Below the pieces are notes generated by a model that was not told where the DNA came from, ran no database searches, and saw nothing but the letters and a program-made list of their open reading frames with translations. The translations under genes were made by a program, and so were the position numbers. Source: Roseiflexus sp. RS-1 (lineage in GTDB: Bacteria; Chloroflexota; Chloroflexia; Chloroflexales; Roseiflexaceae). Taken from it: DNA of 64,000 nt. Shown one piece after another: positions 39,339 through 48,341 of this stretch (within the stretch, counting starts at the first letter, position 1; every line of letters begins with the position of its first letter). The stretch lies in NCBI RefSeq assembly GCF_000016665.1, contig NC_009523.1, forward strand, positions 1,426,001-1,490,000. Reading direction: 5' to 3'.

Positions 39339-39875
39339 CTAAGGTTCATAGGTAAAGGGGAACGCTCTGGAAACCACGTTGGGGGACGTATAAATAGTTC
39401 CATCACCAGAGGTGAAACTTCCAACCGCTCGTGTTCGGTACCGTGTCGTTCCATAATCATACCCATAGCGATCAGTCTCAACTGACAGAAAAAAACTACT
39501 TTTGGAGTTAGACTTGCATCCGAGATCTGCCCAGTATGGAAGAAATAAAAACCATCGTTCGACCTGTACACATACGATCAAAGACTGCCGAATAAATACC
39601 CCCGAACATAATTGTGAGGCGGCTGTGCTGACATTATGTGTATGAAATGTCGGATCACTTACGACAATTTGACACGAGACGTCGGAACTTAATCCTGCCA
39701 GCTCTGAAAGTTGTTGTCCATTTGGTGTTGAAGTGTACGTATATTCACCAACATACTCATCCTTGTGCCCAGACGAGTCATCATTCGGATACGGCATTGC
39801 TGCAATGCTTCCGGCGCTCAGAGAAAGCCACAGTGCCAGAAGCAAGCTGATGATACCAAGACTTCTTGCACGCAT
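39339..39875 (-). CDS. Hypothetical secreted protein with signal peptide
   Basis: A perfect AAGGAGG six bases before the ATG starts a 178-residue protein. Residues 1-26 form a signal peptide (MRARSLGIISLLLALWLSLS, then AGSIAA, with cleavage probably after AAA/AM). The mature part has four cysteines, is rich in Ser, Thr and Tyr (KDEYVGEYTYTSTPNGQQLS) and has no recognised domain. An earlier in-frame ATG is less likely. The frameshifted LuxR-type regulator lies upstream on the same strand. Confidence 0.68.
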   Translation of the reverse strand: MRARSLGIISLLLALWLSLSAGSIAAMPYPNDDSSGHKDEYVGEYTYTSTPNGQQLSELAGLSSDVSCQIVVSDPTFHTHNVSTAASQLCSGVFIRQSLIVCVQVERWFLFLPYWADLGCKSNSKSSFFLSVETDRYGYDYGTTRYRTRAVGSFTSGDGTIYTSPNVVSRAFPFTYEP

Positions 39876-40039
39876 AGCAGACCTCCTTCGCATAGAGCAT
39901 CGATATGGATACCCTGGAGAGGTTATCTTCTTCTGAACGACGGTCGCCAATGCATCGCAGGTTTGGGCACTGGTAGCGTGTTGTCTGGAAAAGACTTGAC
40001 CTCTGATGTCGAAGTATATTCCTTGCGTCGGGATTCGTC

Positions 40040-40060
40040 CCTGGGAAAAACCCAGGTTTT
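40040..40060 (+). terminator. Small hairpin with T-tract
   Basis: CCTGGG, five A, CCCAGG and TTTT form a compact terminator-like hairpin on the plus strand. No plus-strand gene ends just before it, so it may instead belong to the leader of the minus-strand secreted-protein gene. Confidence 0.35.
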
Positions 40061-40167
40061 GTATCCGATTTTTTTGAGCCAGCGCTGTGATCCATCAACC
40101 GCTGCCGCTCCCCGTCATCCTCCCCATCGTTAGCATCAAGCAGCGCTGGCGGCACGCGCTCGCGCAC

Positions 40168-40765
40168 TCAGAGCGCGACGTTCAGGCGCGTCTTCATCTC
40201 CAGCTTCGCCAGCAGTCTGCCTGTGTGATACTCGACTGTCTTGCGGCTCATCCCCAGCAGCGTTGCTATCGCCACCGTATCCTGTCCGTGTGCCAGCAGC
40301 AGCGCCACCTGCCGTTTCTGCCGGGTCAGGCGCCGCCAGCGCAGGCCGACGTCCGCTTGCCAGCGCTGCGCCCGGATGCAGTGCGCCGGGTCGCCGTGCC
40401 AGCCGTGGTGCGCTGCGCAGCAGCTGGCATGCTCCAGGACGGTCGCGTCCAGCGCGAGCGGCAGACAGGCAGTCGCGCCAGCGCTCACGAGCAGCGCCAG
40501 CGCGCCGTCGTCGCACCAGGACGTGAGAACAAGCGCAGCAACCTGCAGCGCACGGCGGCGCTGCCAGCGGATGAGGGTCAGCAGATTCCGATCCGATGCG
40601 GTCCACGCCAGCATGAGGACGTCCGGCGGTTGAGCGCATCCAGCGTCGGGCAACTGTCAGGTCGCCGGTGACGCCAGAGAGCGCAGCGTTGGGGGCGCGG
40701 CTCAGAATGGCGTGCACGCCAGCGCGAATGATCGACGCCGGTGCTACGATGATTACCTGTACCAT
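40168..40765 (-). pseudogene. LuxR/NarL-type response regulator interrupted by a frameshift
   Basis: The ATG at 40765 (GGAG upstream) starts a receiver-like N-terminus, VQVIIVAPASIIRAGVHAIL ... LSGVTGDLTVA, then the frame changes near 40655-40665. The other frame continues PPDVLMLAWTASD, a receiver core, and ends with a GerE helix-turn-helix: LTRQKRQVALLLAHGQDTVA followed by IATLLGMSRKTVEYHTGRLL. One reading frame shift restores a complete protein of about 200 residues. The phosphoacceptor region reads DVLMLAW, where a normal receiver has an Asp at the end of beta3, so phosphorylation may be lost. It is probably a recent pseudogene or a sequence error. Confidence 0.62.
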
Positions 40766-41418
40766 CAGAATCGTCTCCAGCGCAGGCTGAGCGTTATCCG
40801 CTGACCGCCCGCGCCCTGGCACGTCACTGCTACGGCGAGTCTACAGCGACGACACGGCAATGTCTATCCGGGAAAGACCCTTAGTTGAGGAGAGGCTTTG
40901 TGTTCCGGGACAAAGCGCGGGCGCAGCGATTGGCGCGGTCGGCGCTTCCAGGAGTCTTTGGAGTCGTTGTAGTGCCGGGACTGAGCAATATCTGTGGTTG
41001 TTTTCGCCTGAACGCAGGGGCTTCCATAATTCATTTCTGATGTTCGACAATGCCATCAGGCTGATCACACTGGGGGCGCTGCCGCCTGCCCGCGTCTGCC
41101 GGGGTCAAACAGGCAGGCAAACATCCTTGCTACAGCGTGCAGATGCATTCAGCCCCGCGCCAGCGGGGATTCGTGTCATCAGCGCGGGCATACATGCTCG
41201 CGCGGGCGTGAACTCCGCCTCACCCACGCCCGACAGTGATGAAGATTGAGCATTTATAGCAGTTCTCAGATACGTTGACCCCTGTCTGGGGCTGCCGTGT
41301 CGCACGAGATGCCCGTGTCCAGCGGAGTGTAGACCGAAATGTATTTCGGTCATCGCGTGGGGCGCGCAATTCCCAGGAGTGTTCAACCTTGTCCAACAGG
41401 TTCAACCTTTGTGAGAAC
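40766..41418. other. Intergenic region with a palindrome, no supportable gene
   Basis: Frames on both strands lack ribosome-binding sites and look noncoding. The most notable item is a near-perfect palindrome at 41332-41351 with arms GACCGAAAT and ATTTCGGTC around a two-base center. Confidence 0.4.
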
Positions 41419-41639
41419 CGCTATAATCCGGTATGCGCCTTTTGCCGTCGGGCTAATGGAGATTGAGAAATAAATCCGCTATCCCGCGCTAGCCGTGGGG
41501 CTGAAGCCCTCGGCTAGCCAAGGCGAAGCCCGCCTGCGCGGGCTATACCGGAATAATTATTCAAAGACCATAAGCCCTCGGCTATATAATGCGAAGCCCG
41601 CCTGCGCGGGCTATACCGGATTATTTACTCAAAGACCAT
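41419..41639. repeat. Dispersed palindromic repeat, copy B
   Basis: The same compound element as at 36258-36490: lead-in with ATCCGGTATGCGCC, the TAGCCG...CGGCTA hairpin and two AGCCCGC-CTGC-GCGGGCT modules ending CAAAGACCAT. In the second module the CTAGCCAAGG arm has changed to CTATATAATG. Confidence 0.85.
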
Positions 41640-41651
41640 TAGCAGAACGTC

Positions 41652-41864
41652 TCAATCTTCTTCCTCAATCCATTCAAGCGCGTAGATGATCCCGCCGTGC
41701 CTGATCCGGCTGACGAGCGGGTGAAGCGGTGCATCGTCGGCAGCGCGACGGTAGATGTAGCGGGTATTCGTTTCGTGCTCGATGAGCAGGTAATCGCCGT
41801 GGTTCAGGATCGTCGGATCGCTGCCGTTGACTACCGTTTCGTCACAGCCGTACACGTCGTCCAT
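41652..41864 (-). CDS. Hypothetical small protein downstream of nif cluster
   Basis: From the ATG at 41864 (AAGGA nine bases upstream) a 70-residue product reads MDDVYGCDETVVNGSDPTIL and ends in an acidic GIIYALEWIEEED. A longer start at 41951 is possible but has a weak ribosome-binding site. The composition is acidic, compact and protein-like, with no known motif. It follows nifK on the same strand after about 190 bases containing a hairpin, so it may or may not be in the nif transcript. Confidence 0.5.
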   Translation of the reverse strand: MDDVYGCDETVVNGSDPTILNHGDYLLIEHETNTRYIYRRAADDAPLHPLVSRIRHGGIIYALEWIEEED

Positions 41865-42010
41865 CTGGATGATCCTTTCATTCGTGATCGCTCTTGCCAG
41901 ATGCTTGCACCCGTTTGTGCGCATATCTGGTGATCGTTTGCTGTTGGTCATGATGCTCGATATGGAATGCAAGAACCTGCCAGAAAAACGTTCCCCTGTA
42001 CGACGCATGG

Positions 42011-42041
42011 GCGCCGCCGTTGCCAGGAGCATCGGCGGCGC
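42011..42041 (-). terminator. GC-rich hairpin after nifK
   Basis: GCGCCGCCG (42011-42019) pairs with CGGCGGCGC (42033-42041) around a 13-base loop, starting about 12 bases after the nifK stop. There is no clear U-tract, so it may stabilise the mRNA end or be an inefficient terminator. Confidence 0.4.
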
Positions 42042-42053
42042 TCTGCTATCCGG

Positions 42054-43481
42054 CTATCCGTGCGCCGTCGTGCCGTTGCGCAGCGCAATTGGAACCGAAG
42101 TCGGTCCCTCGACGCCGGTTTCGATCAGGGTGTTGCTCACGATGGTCGTTGCGCGGCGCTCAAAGATCGTGTTGGTGATCTCATCGACCAGCGCAATCGC
42201 ACCGTTGTAACCGACAATCGATCGTCGATGATGTCCGAAGCGGTCTTCAACCGGGAATCCAACCCGCACCAGCGGAATGTTCTCGGCTTCGGCGATGAAC
42301 CTGCCTTTCGAGTGCCCGATGAGCAGATCAACCGGTTGCTGCTTGATACGCTTGTGCAATTCGTGCAGATCACCCTTGAGAATGATCTCGCTCTCAACCC
42401 CCAGTTCTCCCGTCAGTTCGACCATTCGTTCGCCCCAGGGACGATTGTCGGCAGCGGTCAGAATGTATGCCGGGGTCATACCCATTTCGGCGATCAGCCC
42501 GACCAACCCTTCGAGCAGGTCGGGATCGCCGTAGAGTGCGACCCGCAGTCCGGTAGTGTACATATGCGTATCGACCAGTGCATCGAGCAGGCGTGCCCGC
42601 TCGACTTCCAGCGATTCGGGGATCGTATGGTCGGTGATCTCGATCAGCGTGTTGACGAAAGCATCGGTATTCTTCAGCCCGATGGGCATGGTCAACACAT
42701 GGGCGGGCACGTTGTAGCGTCGTTCGTAGATGCGCGCCGCTTCGCCGCCAACGTGGCGCTGGAGCGCAATCGTTGCCAGCGATTTCGAGGAGCTGCGCAG
42801 TTCCTCGATGGTCGTGCCGCCGCGCGGAACATGGGGACGCGGGTCGTAGTAGCCGCCGTCGAGGGTCTCTGAGTAGTCGGTGATCCACAGCCCGTGCAAC
42901 CCCATCTCCCGCAGCATATGCTTCAGTTCGCGGATGTCGCCGGGGTTGACCCAGCCGGGAATGATGTTGATCCTGCCGTTGGTCTCGCCTTTCTTCTTGC
43001 GGCGATCCGGGAGATTGAGGGCGATCTCTTTGAGAAAGTTGTCGAAGCCGGTCGTGTGATTGCCGATGTACGACGGAGTTTTGACCGAAAGGATCGGGAT
43101 TGTGACGTCCGGATGTTTGTCCAGAAACTCATCGATGATCGCAGGAATGTCGTCCCCGATCGTTTCTGAGAGACAGGTCGAACAGACCATGATCATGGTC
43201 GGGTGGAAGCGTTCCCAGATATTCTTGAGCGCCGCGAGCAGGTTCTGCTTGCCGCCGTAGACCGTTGTCTTTTCGGTGAGCGAGGTGGTGGCGACCTCAA
43301 CCGGCTCGCGGAAGTGACGTGACATCTGGTGACGCGGGTAGGTGGCGCATCCCTGGGAGCCGTGGTTGATGGTGATAGCGCCGTGAATGCCGTAATTGGC
43401 GAGCATTGCCCCGATTGGCGCGCAGGAACGGGTCGGGTTGATGGCAACGGCTCGTTCCTGAAGGGTCAGACAGCTGGTCAT
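42054..43481 (-). CDS. nifK: Nitrogenase beta chain (NifK-type)
   Basis: The 475-residue protein has the three P-cluster cysteines: Cys20 in INPTRSCAPIGA, Cys45 in HGSQGCATYPR and Cys103 in MVCSTCLSETIGDD. It continues with VKTPSYIGNHTTGFDNFLKE and IGHSKGRFIAEAENIPLVRV, as in NifK. It is shorter than typical molybdenum NifK because the N-terminal extension is missing, like the beta chains of alternative nitrogenases. With NifD it would form the alpha2beta2 catalytic component. Its ATG overlaps the nifD stop and GAGGAGG precedes it, so the two are co-translated. Confidence 0.93.
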   Translation of the reverse strand: MTSCLTLQERAVAINPTRSCAPIGAMLANYGIHGAITINHGSQGCATYPRHQMSRHFREPVEVATTSLTEKTTVYGGKQNLLAALKNIWERFHPTMIMVCSTCLSETIGDDIPAIIDEFLDKHPDVTIPILSVKTPSYIGNHTTGFDNFLKEIALNLPDRRKKKGETNGRINIIPGWVNPGDIRELKHMLREMGLHGLWITDYSETLDGGYYDPRPHVPRGGTTIEELRSSSKSLATIALQRHVGGEAARIYERRYNVPAHVLTMPIGLKNTDAFVNTLIEITDHTIPESLEVERARLLDALVDTHMYTTGLRVALYGDPDLLEGLVGLIAEMGMTPAYILTAADNRPWGERMVELTGELGVESEIILKGDLHELHKRIKQQPVDLLIGHSKGRFIAEAENIPLVRVGFPVEDRFGHHRRSIVGYNGAIALVDEITNTIFERRATTIVSNTLIETGVEGPTSVPIALRNGTTAHG

Positions 43482-44908
43482 GACTCCACCTCCTCAGATC
43501 CGTGGACTGCGTGGCGGGCGACGGGTGCAGGTCGGGCGTGCTGATGCACGATATTCCAGACCGGCGCATGCAGGGCTTTATCGATATCGCGCGCGAAGTT
43601 GACCATGCCCACAAAACCGGCGTAGGGTCCGGTGTCGTAGGTATGCCCATTGACGAACGGCACGCCCATTTTGTATGCCAGGTATCGCTCCTTGTTGCCT
43701 GAGATGAACAGGTCGGGACGGCGACGGGTCAGGATTTCTTCGATTTCGGGGACATTCGGGTTGTCGATAACCAGCGCGCCTTCGCCGATCTGGTTGAATA
43801 TCTTCTCGTAATCATCGGTATGCCCGAAGGTTGTGGCTGCCGTCTCGGTCTCCATGCCCAATTCGCGCAGGAGTTCGATCCAGTGCCAGACGCGCGGACC
43901 GCCCTGGTAGATGAAGACGCGCTTCCCCTGCAGGCGTTGACGATAGGCGTCGATGTAGGGTTGAATGCGCGCCACTTCTCGGGCGATCACTTCTTCGGCG
44001 CGCGCTTCAAGCCCGAAGAACGCGGCGGTGTCGCGCAGCGCTTTTGCCATGTTCTTCATGCCCCAGAGCGTGACATTGATGTACGGCGTGCCATACTTAT
44101 CCTTCATCATGTCGGCGATGTAGGTGGCGGATCGCTGGCAGTGCACGATATTGAGCGCCGCTTTGTGCATGATCTTCAGGTCGTCCACTGAGACGTTCCC
44201 GGTGAAGCGGGCGATGATCCGCAAGCCAAGCGCCTCGAAGAGATACTCGAAGGTGCGGATGTCATTCTTGATGTTGTAGTCGCCGATGATGTTGATCGAG
44301 CGGCTGAAATCGCCCTCCGGTTCGACCGAGCCGACCAGTTGACGAAAGATCGTCTCGTTGCCGACGTGGTGCCCCATCGACTGACTGACGCCACGAAACC
44401 CCTCGCACTCGAAGAACACCACCGGTTTGCCGATGATCGCTTCCGCCTGTTTGGCGACGTCGCGCCCGTCATCGCCGATCAGCGCCGTAGAGCAGGTGTT
44501 GTAGACGAACACCGCCTTCGCATTGGGAAACTCGGCATTGGCTTCGATGATCGACTGAAGCAGCTTTTTCTCGCCGCCGAAGACGATGTTGGTTTCGTTC
44601 ATATCGGTGACGAAGGTGTACTTCATGTGAAAATCGCTGTCGGCGAGGTGCGGACGGTAGCCCCAGGAGAAGAACGCGCACCCGATCGGTCCGTGGGTCA
44701 GTTGAATAGCGTCCTTGACCGGTCCGCCGACGACGCCGCGACAGCCGGCGTAGGTGCAGCCGCGCTCGGTCATATCGCCAGGCGTCGTTGCCACGTTGTT
44801 GGCAATGAAACAGGTGGTGCCATCGCCGCGCTGACACTTCCCGCCCGGTCCCTTGAGCGCGATATGGATCGCTCGCTCAGGCAGGGTCTGATTGCATTTG
44901 AACTGCAT
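43478..44908 (-). CDS. nifD: Nitrogenase alpha chain (NifD-type)
   Basis: The 476-residue protein carries P-cluster ligands Cys51 (ERGCTYAGCRG), Cys77 (HGPIGCAFFSW) and Cys139 (YNTCSTALIGDD). It has the cofactor ligands Cys257 (VHCQRSATYIADMM) and His422 (NGHTYDTGPYAG), and Gln176/His180 in FRGVSQSMGHH. The active site is therefore complete. Several blocks differ from classic molybdenum NifD: SWGYRP instead of SWGTRR, HMKYTFVTDMNETNIVFGGE resembling AnfD/VnfD, and three extra N-terminal cysteines (5, 25, 33). No delta subunit (anfG/vnfG) is nearby. The start at 44908 has AGGAG upstream and overlaps the nifB 3' end by about 30 bases. Confidence 0.92.
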   Translation of the reverse strand: MQFKCNQTLPERAIHIALKGPGGKCQRGDGTTCFIANNVATTPGDMTERGCTYAGCRGVVGGPVKDAIQLTHGPIGCAFFSWGYRPHLADSDFHMKYTFVTDMNETNIVFGGEKKLLQSIIEANAEFPNAKAVFVYNTCSTALIGDDGRDVAKQAEAIIGKPVVFFECEGFRGVSQSMGHHVGNETIFRQLVGSVEPEGDFSRSINIIGDYNIKNDIRTFEYLFEALGLRIIARFTGNVSVDDLKIMHKAALNIVHCQRSATYIADMMKDKYGTPYINVTLWGMKNMAKALRDTAAFFGLEARAEEVIAREVARIQPYIDAYRQRLQGKRVFIYQGGPRVWHWIELLRELGMETETAATTFGHTDDYEKIFNQIGEGALVIDNPNVPEIEEILTRRRPDLFISGNKERYLAYKMGVPFVNGHTYDTGPYAGFVGMVNFARDIDKALHAPVWNIVHQHARPAPVARHAVHGSEEVES

Positions 44909-45818
44909 CGCGTTGCTCCTTTCGCTGCGCCAGAAACTTCGGAATACAGACTCGTTCGCCCGCGCCGCACCCCTCCTCGCCCGGCACGCCGATAGCATCA
45001 GCGCGGCATCGCTGGCAGTTGCGAAACTGCTCGATGACCGTCGCGCATTCGTCGCGCACCCGATTGACCAGCGCGGGTGAAGGTTCCGGCAGGTGGGCGA
45101 ACTTTGCCAGGGGCATGAGCGGGATGATGTTCATGATGTACGCGCCGTGATCTTTGACCGTGCGCGCGACATCGATCAGGTGATGATCGTTGACGCCCGG
45201 TATCAGCACCGAATTGACCTTGACCGCCATCCCGCGCAGCGCCGCTTCACGCAGACCGGTCAGTTGATTGCGCAGAAGCAGCGTACACGCCTCACGCCCG
45301 CGATAGGTCTTGCCGCGATACCGCACGTGAGCGTATATCTGCTCAGCGATTGCCGGGTCAACTGCATTGATCGTGATAGTCAGCGTGGTAATGCCAGCCT
45401 GCTCGATGGCATCGATCTGATCCGGCAGCAGCAAGCCGTTGGTGGAGAGACAGCGGATCAGGTGCGGAAATTCGTCGCGTGCGCGCTCGAATGTGGTCAG
45501 TGTTGCATTGTTTGCCAGCGCATCGCCCGGACCGGCGACGCCAAGGACGCGCAGGCGCGGGTCGCGGGCGACCGCATGGCGCACAGTTTGCAGCGCCTCA
45601 TCGGGCGATACCACGCGCATCGTAACGCCGGGGCGATTTTCATTCGGGCAGGCATACCGGCGAATGCAGTAGTTGCACTGAATGTTGCAGCGCGGCGCCA
45701 CCGGAACGTGGATGCGTCCGAAGCGGAAATGCGCTGCGCGGCTGTAACATGGATGCGTGCTCAGGTCGATGTTGGGAAAACAGACGCCCTGACACGATCC
45801 GGCGGATGAAGCGTCCAT
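44877..45818 (-). CDS. nifB: Nitrogenase cofactor biosynthesis radical SAM protein NifB
   Basis: The 313-residue protein has HPCYSRAAHFRFGRIHVPVA followed by the radical SAM triad CNIQCNYC (Cys44, 48, 51). It ends with the further cysteine set NCQRCRADAIGVPGEEGC used for the iron-sulfur precursor clusters. NifB makes NifB-co, the carbide-containing core of the nitrogenase cofactor. The C-terminal NifX-like domain of many NifB proteins is absent. The start at 45818 is chosen because GGAGG lies five bases upstream. It lies between nifH and nifD, 27 bases after nifH, which is an unusual place for nifB. Confidence 0.94.
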   Translation of the reverse strand: MDASSAGSCQGVCFPNIDLSTHPCYSRAAHFRFGRIHVPVAPRCNIQCNYCIRRYACPNENRPGVTMRVVSPDEALQTVRHAVARDPRLRVLGVAGPGDALANNATLTTFERARDEFPHLIRCLSTNGLLLPDQIDAIEQAGITTLTITINAVDPAIAEQIYAHVRYRGKTYRGREACTLLLRNQLTGLREAALRGMAVKVNSVLIPGVNDHHLIDVARTVKDHGAYIMNIIPLMPLAKFAHLPEPSPALVNRVRDECATVIEQFRNCQRCRADAIGVPGEEGCGAGERVCIPKFLAQRKEQRDAVQMQSDPA

Positions 45819-45845
45819 GAGAGCCTCCATGACGCTGACGCGCCG

Positions 45846-46862
<1,017 letters not shown>

Positions 46863-46939
46863 TCAGTCTGACGGCATGAGCAGGAAGGGGGACATGTGGT
46901 ATAATGCCACCGCATCGGCGCTCACGCCGCCGCTGCAAT

Positions 46940-46973
46940 CGATCCCCCGCCGGTGCCAGCGGCGTGGGGATCG
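46940..46973. promoter_or_regulatory. Hairpin in the putative nifH leader
   Basis: CGATCCCC (46940-46947) and GGGGATCG (46966-46973) form a perfect 8-bp stem, extended by an inner GCCG/CGGC pairing. It lies about 275 bases upstream of nifH, inside the leader predicted from the promoter at 47248-47276. It may be an attenuator or RNA regulatory element. Confidence 0.45.
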
Positions 46974-47247
46974 CCTGTTGCCTGAACCGATCTGTCAGAC
47001 ACCGGGCTGCACTATCGCCAGGATAGTGATTGCAGTGCCAGTGCAACCGCTCCCTGTAGACGACCGAATGCGACTCCCGATACTCAGCCCGGTTGTGACA
47101 TGCTGCTCAGGCAGTTCGTGCAACACTGCAAAGAGGCGTCATTGAGGATCACGACACTGTGGCGTTGCAGGGTTGACGGTGTTGATACGTGCATCGTGCC
47201 AGCACGCTCAACGCCACTGTTGGTTTCCATCGGTGGGATTTGTAGAG

Positions 47248-47276
47248 AATATACCATTGAAGATCGGGTTTGGCAA
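47248..47276 (-). promoter_or_regulatory. Candidate sigma-70-type promoter reading toward nifH
   Basis: On the minus strand TTGCCA (47276-47271), a 17-base spacer and TATATT (47253-47248), with TGG immediately before the -10, make a good extended promoter. It would give a leader of about 570 bases before nifH. Confidence 0.5.
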
Positions 47277-47423
47277 TACGTTTTTGAGACATGATCGTTA
47301 ACATTCGATAACCAACAGGGGCTGATCGTCTATTTTGTACGTATGTATTTGCGCGCAAAACGTTGATGGTTTCCGATCTGGCGACGGATTGAAACAGTTG
47401 TGTGTTGAAGAGTGATTGCGCCG

Positions 47424-48329
47424 ATGGCAACACGGCTGACGATCCATGTCCTTTTTACGCTGGACTGCGAGAGCATTGCGATTCGCGCGGCGAAAGAAGG
47501 ACCACGCTCCTGGGAGCAGAGCGCGCGCGCGATTGAAGGGTATTGCAATCGTCTGCTTCGGGCAGGGTATCCGCCGACGTTGTTCGTCGCACCGCAGTGC
47601 GCAGTCGAACACACGCCGCTGCTCGAAGAACTGGCGGGGCGCGGCGTCGAACTTGGGTTGTACGTGAATCCGTTGCAGGCGGAGAGCGGATCGTACCGCA
47701 ACTTTCTCGGCACGCTGGCGCCGGATGTGCAACGCCGGTTGATCGACGACGCAGCCGAGCGTTTTGCCGACGCCCTGGGCGTTCGCCCGCGCTCCTTCCG
47801 CCCCTGCAAGCATTCGGCGAGCGACGCTACCTATCGCCTGCTCTACGAACTCGGCTTTCGCCAGGGGTCGATTGCGCAGCCCGGTTTTATGCTGCCGCGC
47901 ATTGGGGTGGAGTGGGAGCATGTGGTGCATCACCCGCGCTATGTCGATGCGCAGCACCACGAGCGCGCCGGCGACCTGCCGTTCCTCGATGTGCCGGTGA
48001 CGACCGACCCGGATCAGCGACAGATCACCAATCAACCGTATGAGTTGCGGATCGACGCCGGAACGCTCGATGCGCTGCACCAACCGGTGATCGAGCGCGC
48101 CATCGAGCGCATGATCGAGGATGCCGCGTTGTTCTGCGCACTCTGTTTCACGTCCGATAATCGTCCGGCGTATGACAATGACAATGATAAACATAGTCGG
48201 ACGCTGGAAGCCGTCCTTGATTATCTCGAAGCGCTTGGCGAACAGCATGATCTTGTTCCGACGACCCTCGCTGGCGCTCACGAACGCTTTCGCGCCCTGC
48301 GCCACACGGTGAGTGCAGCGCGGGAGTGA
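47424..48329 (+). CDS. Polysaccharide deacetylase-like (NodB-fold) protein
   Basis: The 301-residue product opens LTIHVLFTLDCESIAIRAAK, with an Asp where NodB-fold deacetylases have their first metal-binding Asp. It later shows FRPCKHSASDATYRLLYELG, resembling the catalytic RPP motif, and LPFLDVPVTTDPD. The usual HxxxH motif is missing: the equivalent place reads VELGLYVNPLQAE. It may be a degenerate enzyme or have another substrate. The ATG at 47424 has a weak site; a GTG at 47412 in frame is an alternative. The permease gene follows after 12 bases, so they are likely one operon. Confidence 0.7.
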   Translation: MATRLTIHVLFTLDCESIAIRAAKEGPRSWEQSARAIEGYCNRLLRAGYPPTLFVAPQCAVEHTPLLEELAGRGVELGLYVNPLQAESGSYRNFLGTLAPDVQRRLIDDAAERFADALGVRPRSFRPCKHSASDATYRLLYELGFRQGSIAQPGFMLPRIGVEWEHVVHHPRYVDAQHHERAGDLPFLDVPVTTDPDQRQITNQPYELRIDAGTLDALHQPVIERAIERMIEDAALFCALCFTSDNRPAYDNDNDKHSRTLEAVLDYLEALGEQHDLVPTTLAGAHERFRALRHTVSAARE

Positions 48330-48341
48330 GCAGGCAACGGT

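Noticed and set aside
40860-41249. 129-residue plus-strand frame in the region after the LuxR remnant
   Set aside because: No ribosome-binding site, no recognised motif, and composition typical of noncoding GC-rich DNA.
41495-41689. Short frame GLKPSASQGEARLRGLYR in the palindromic repeat
   Set aside because: The same peptide-like text appears in each repeat copy and comes from the hairpin sequence, not from a gene.
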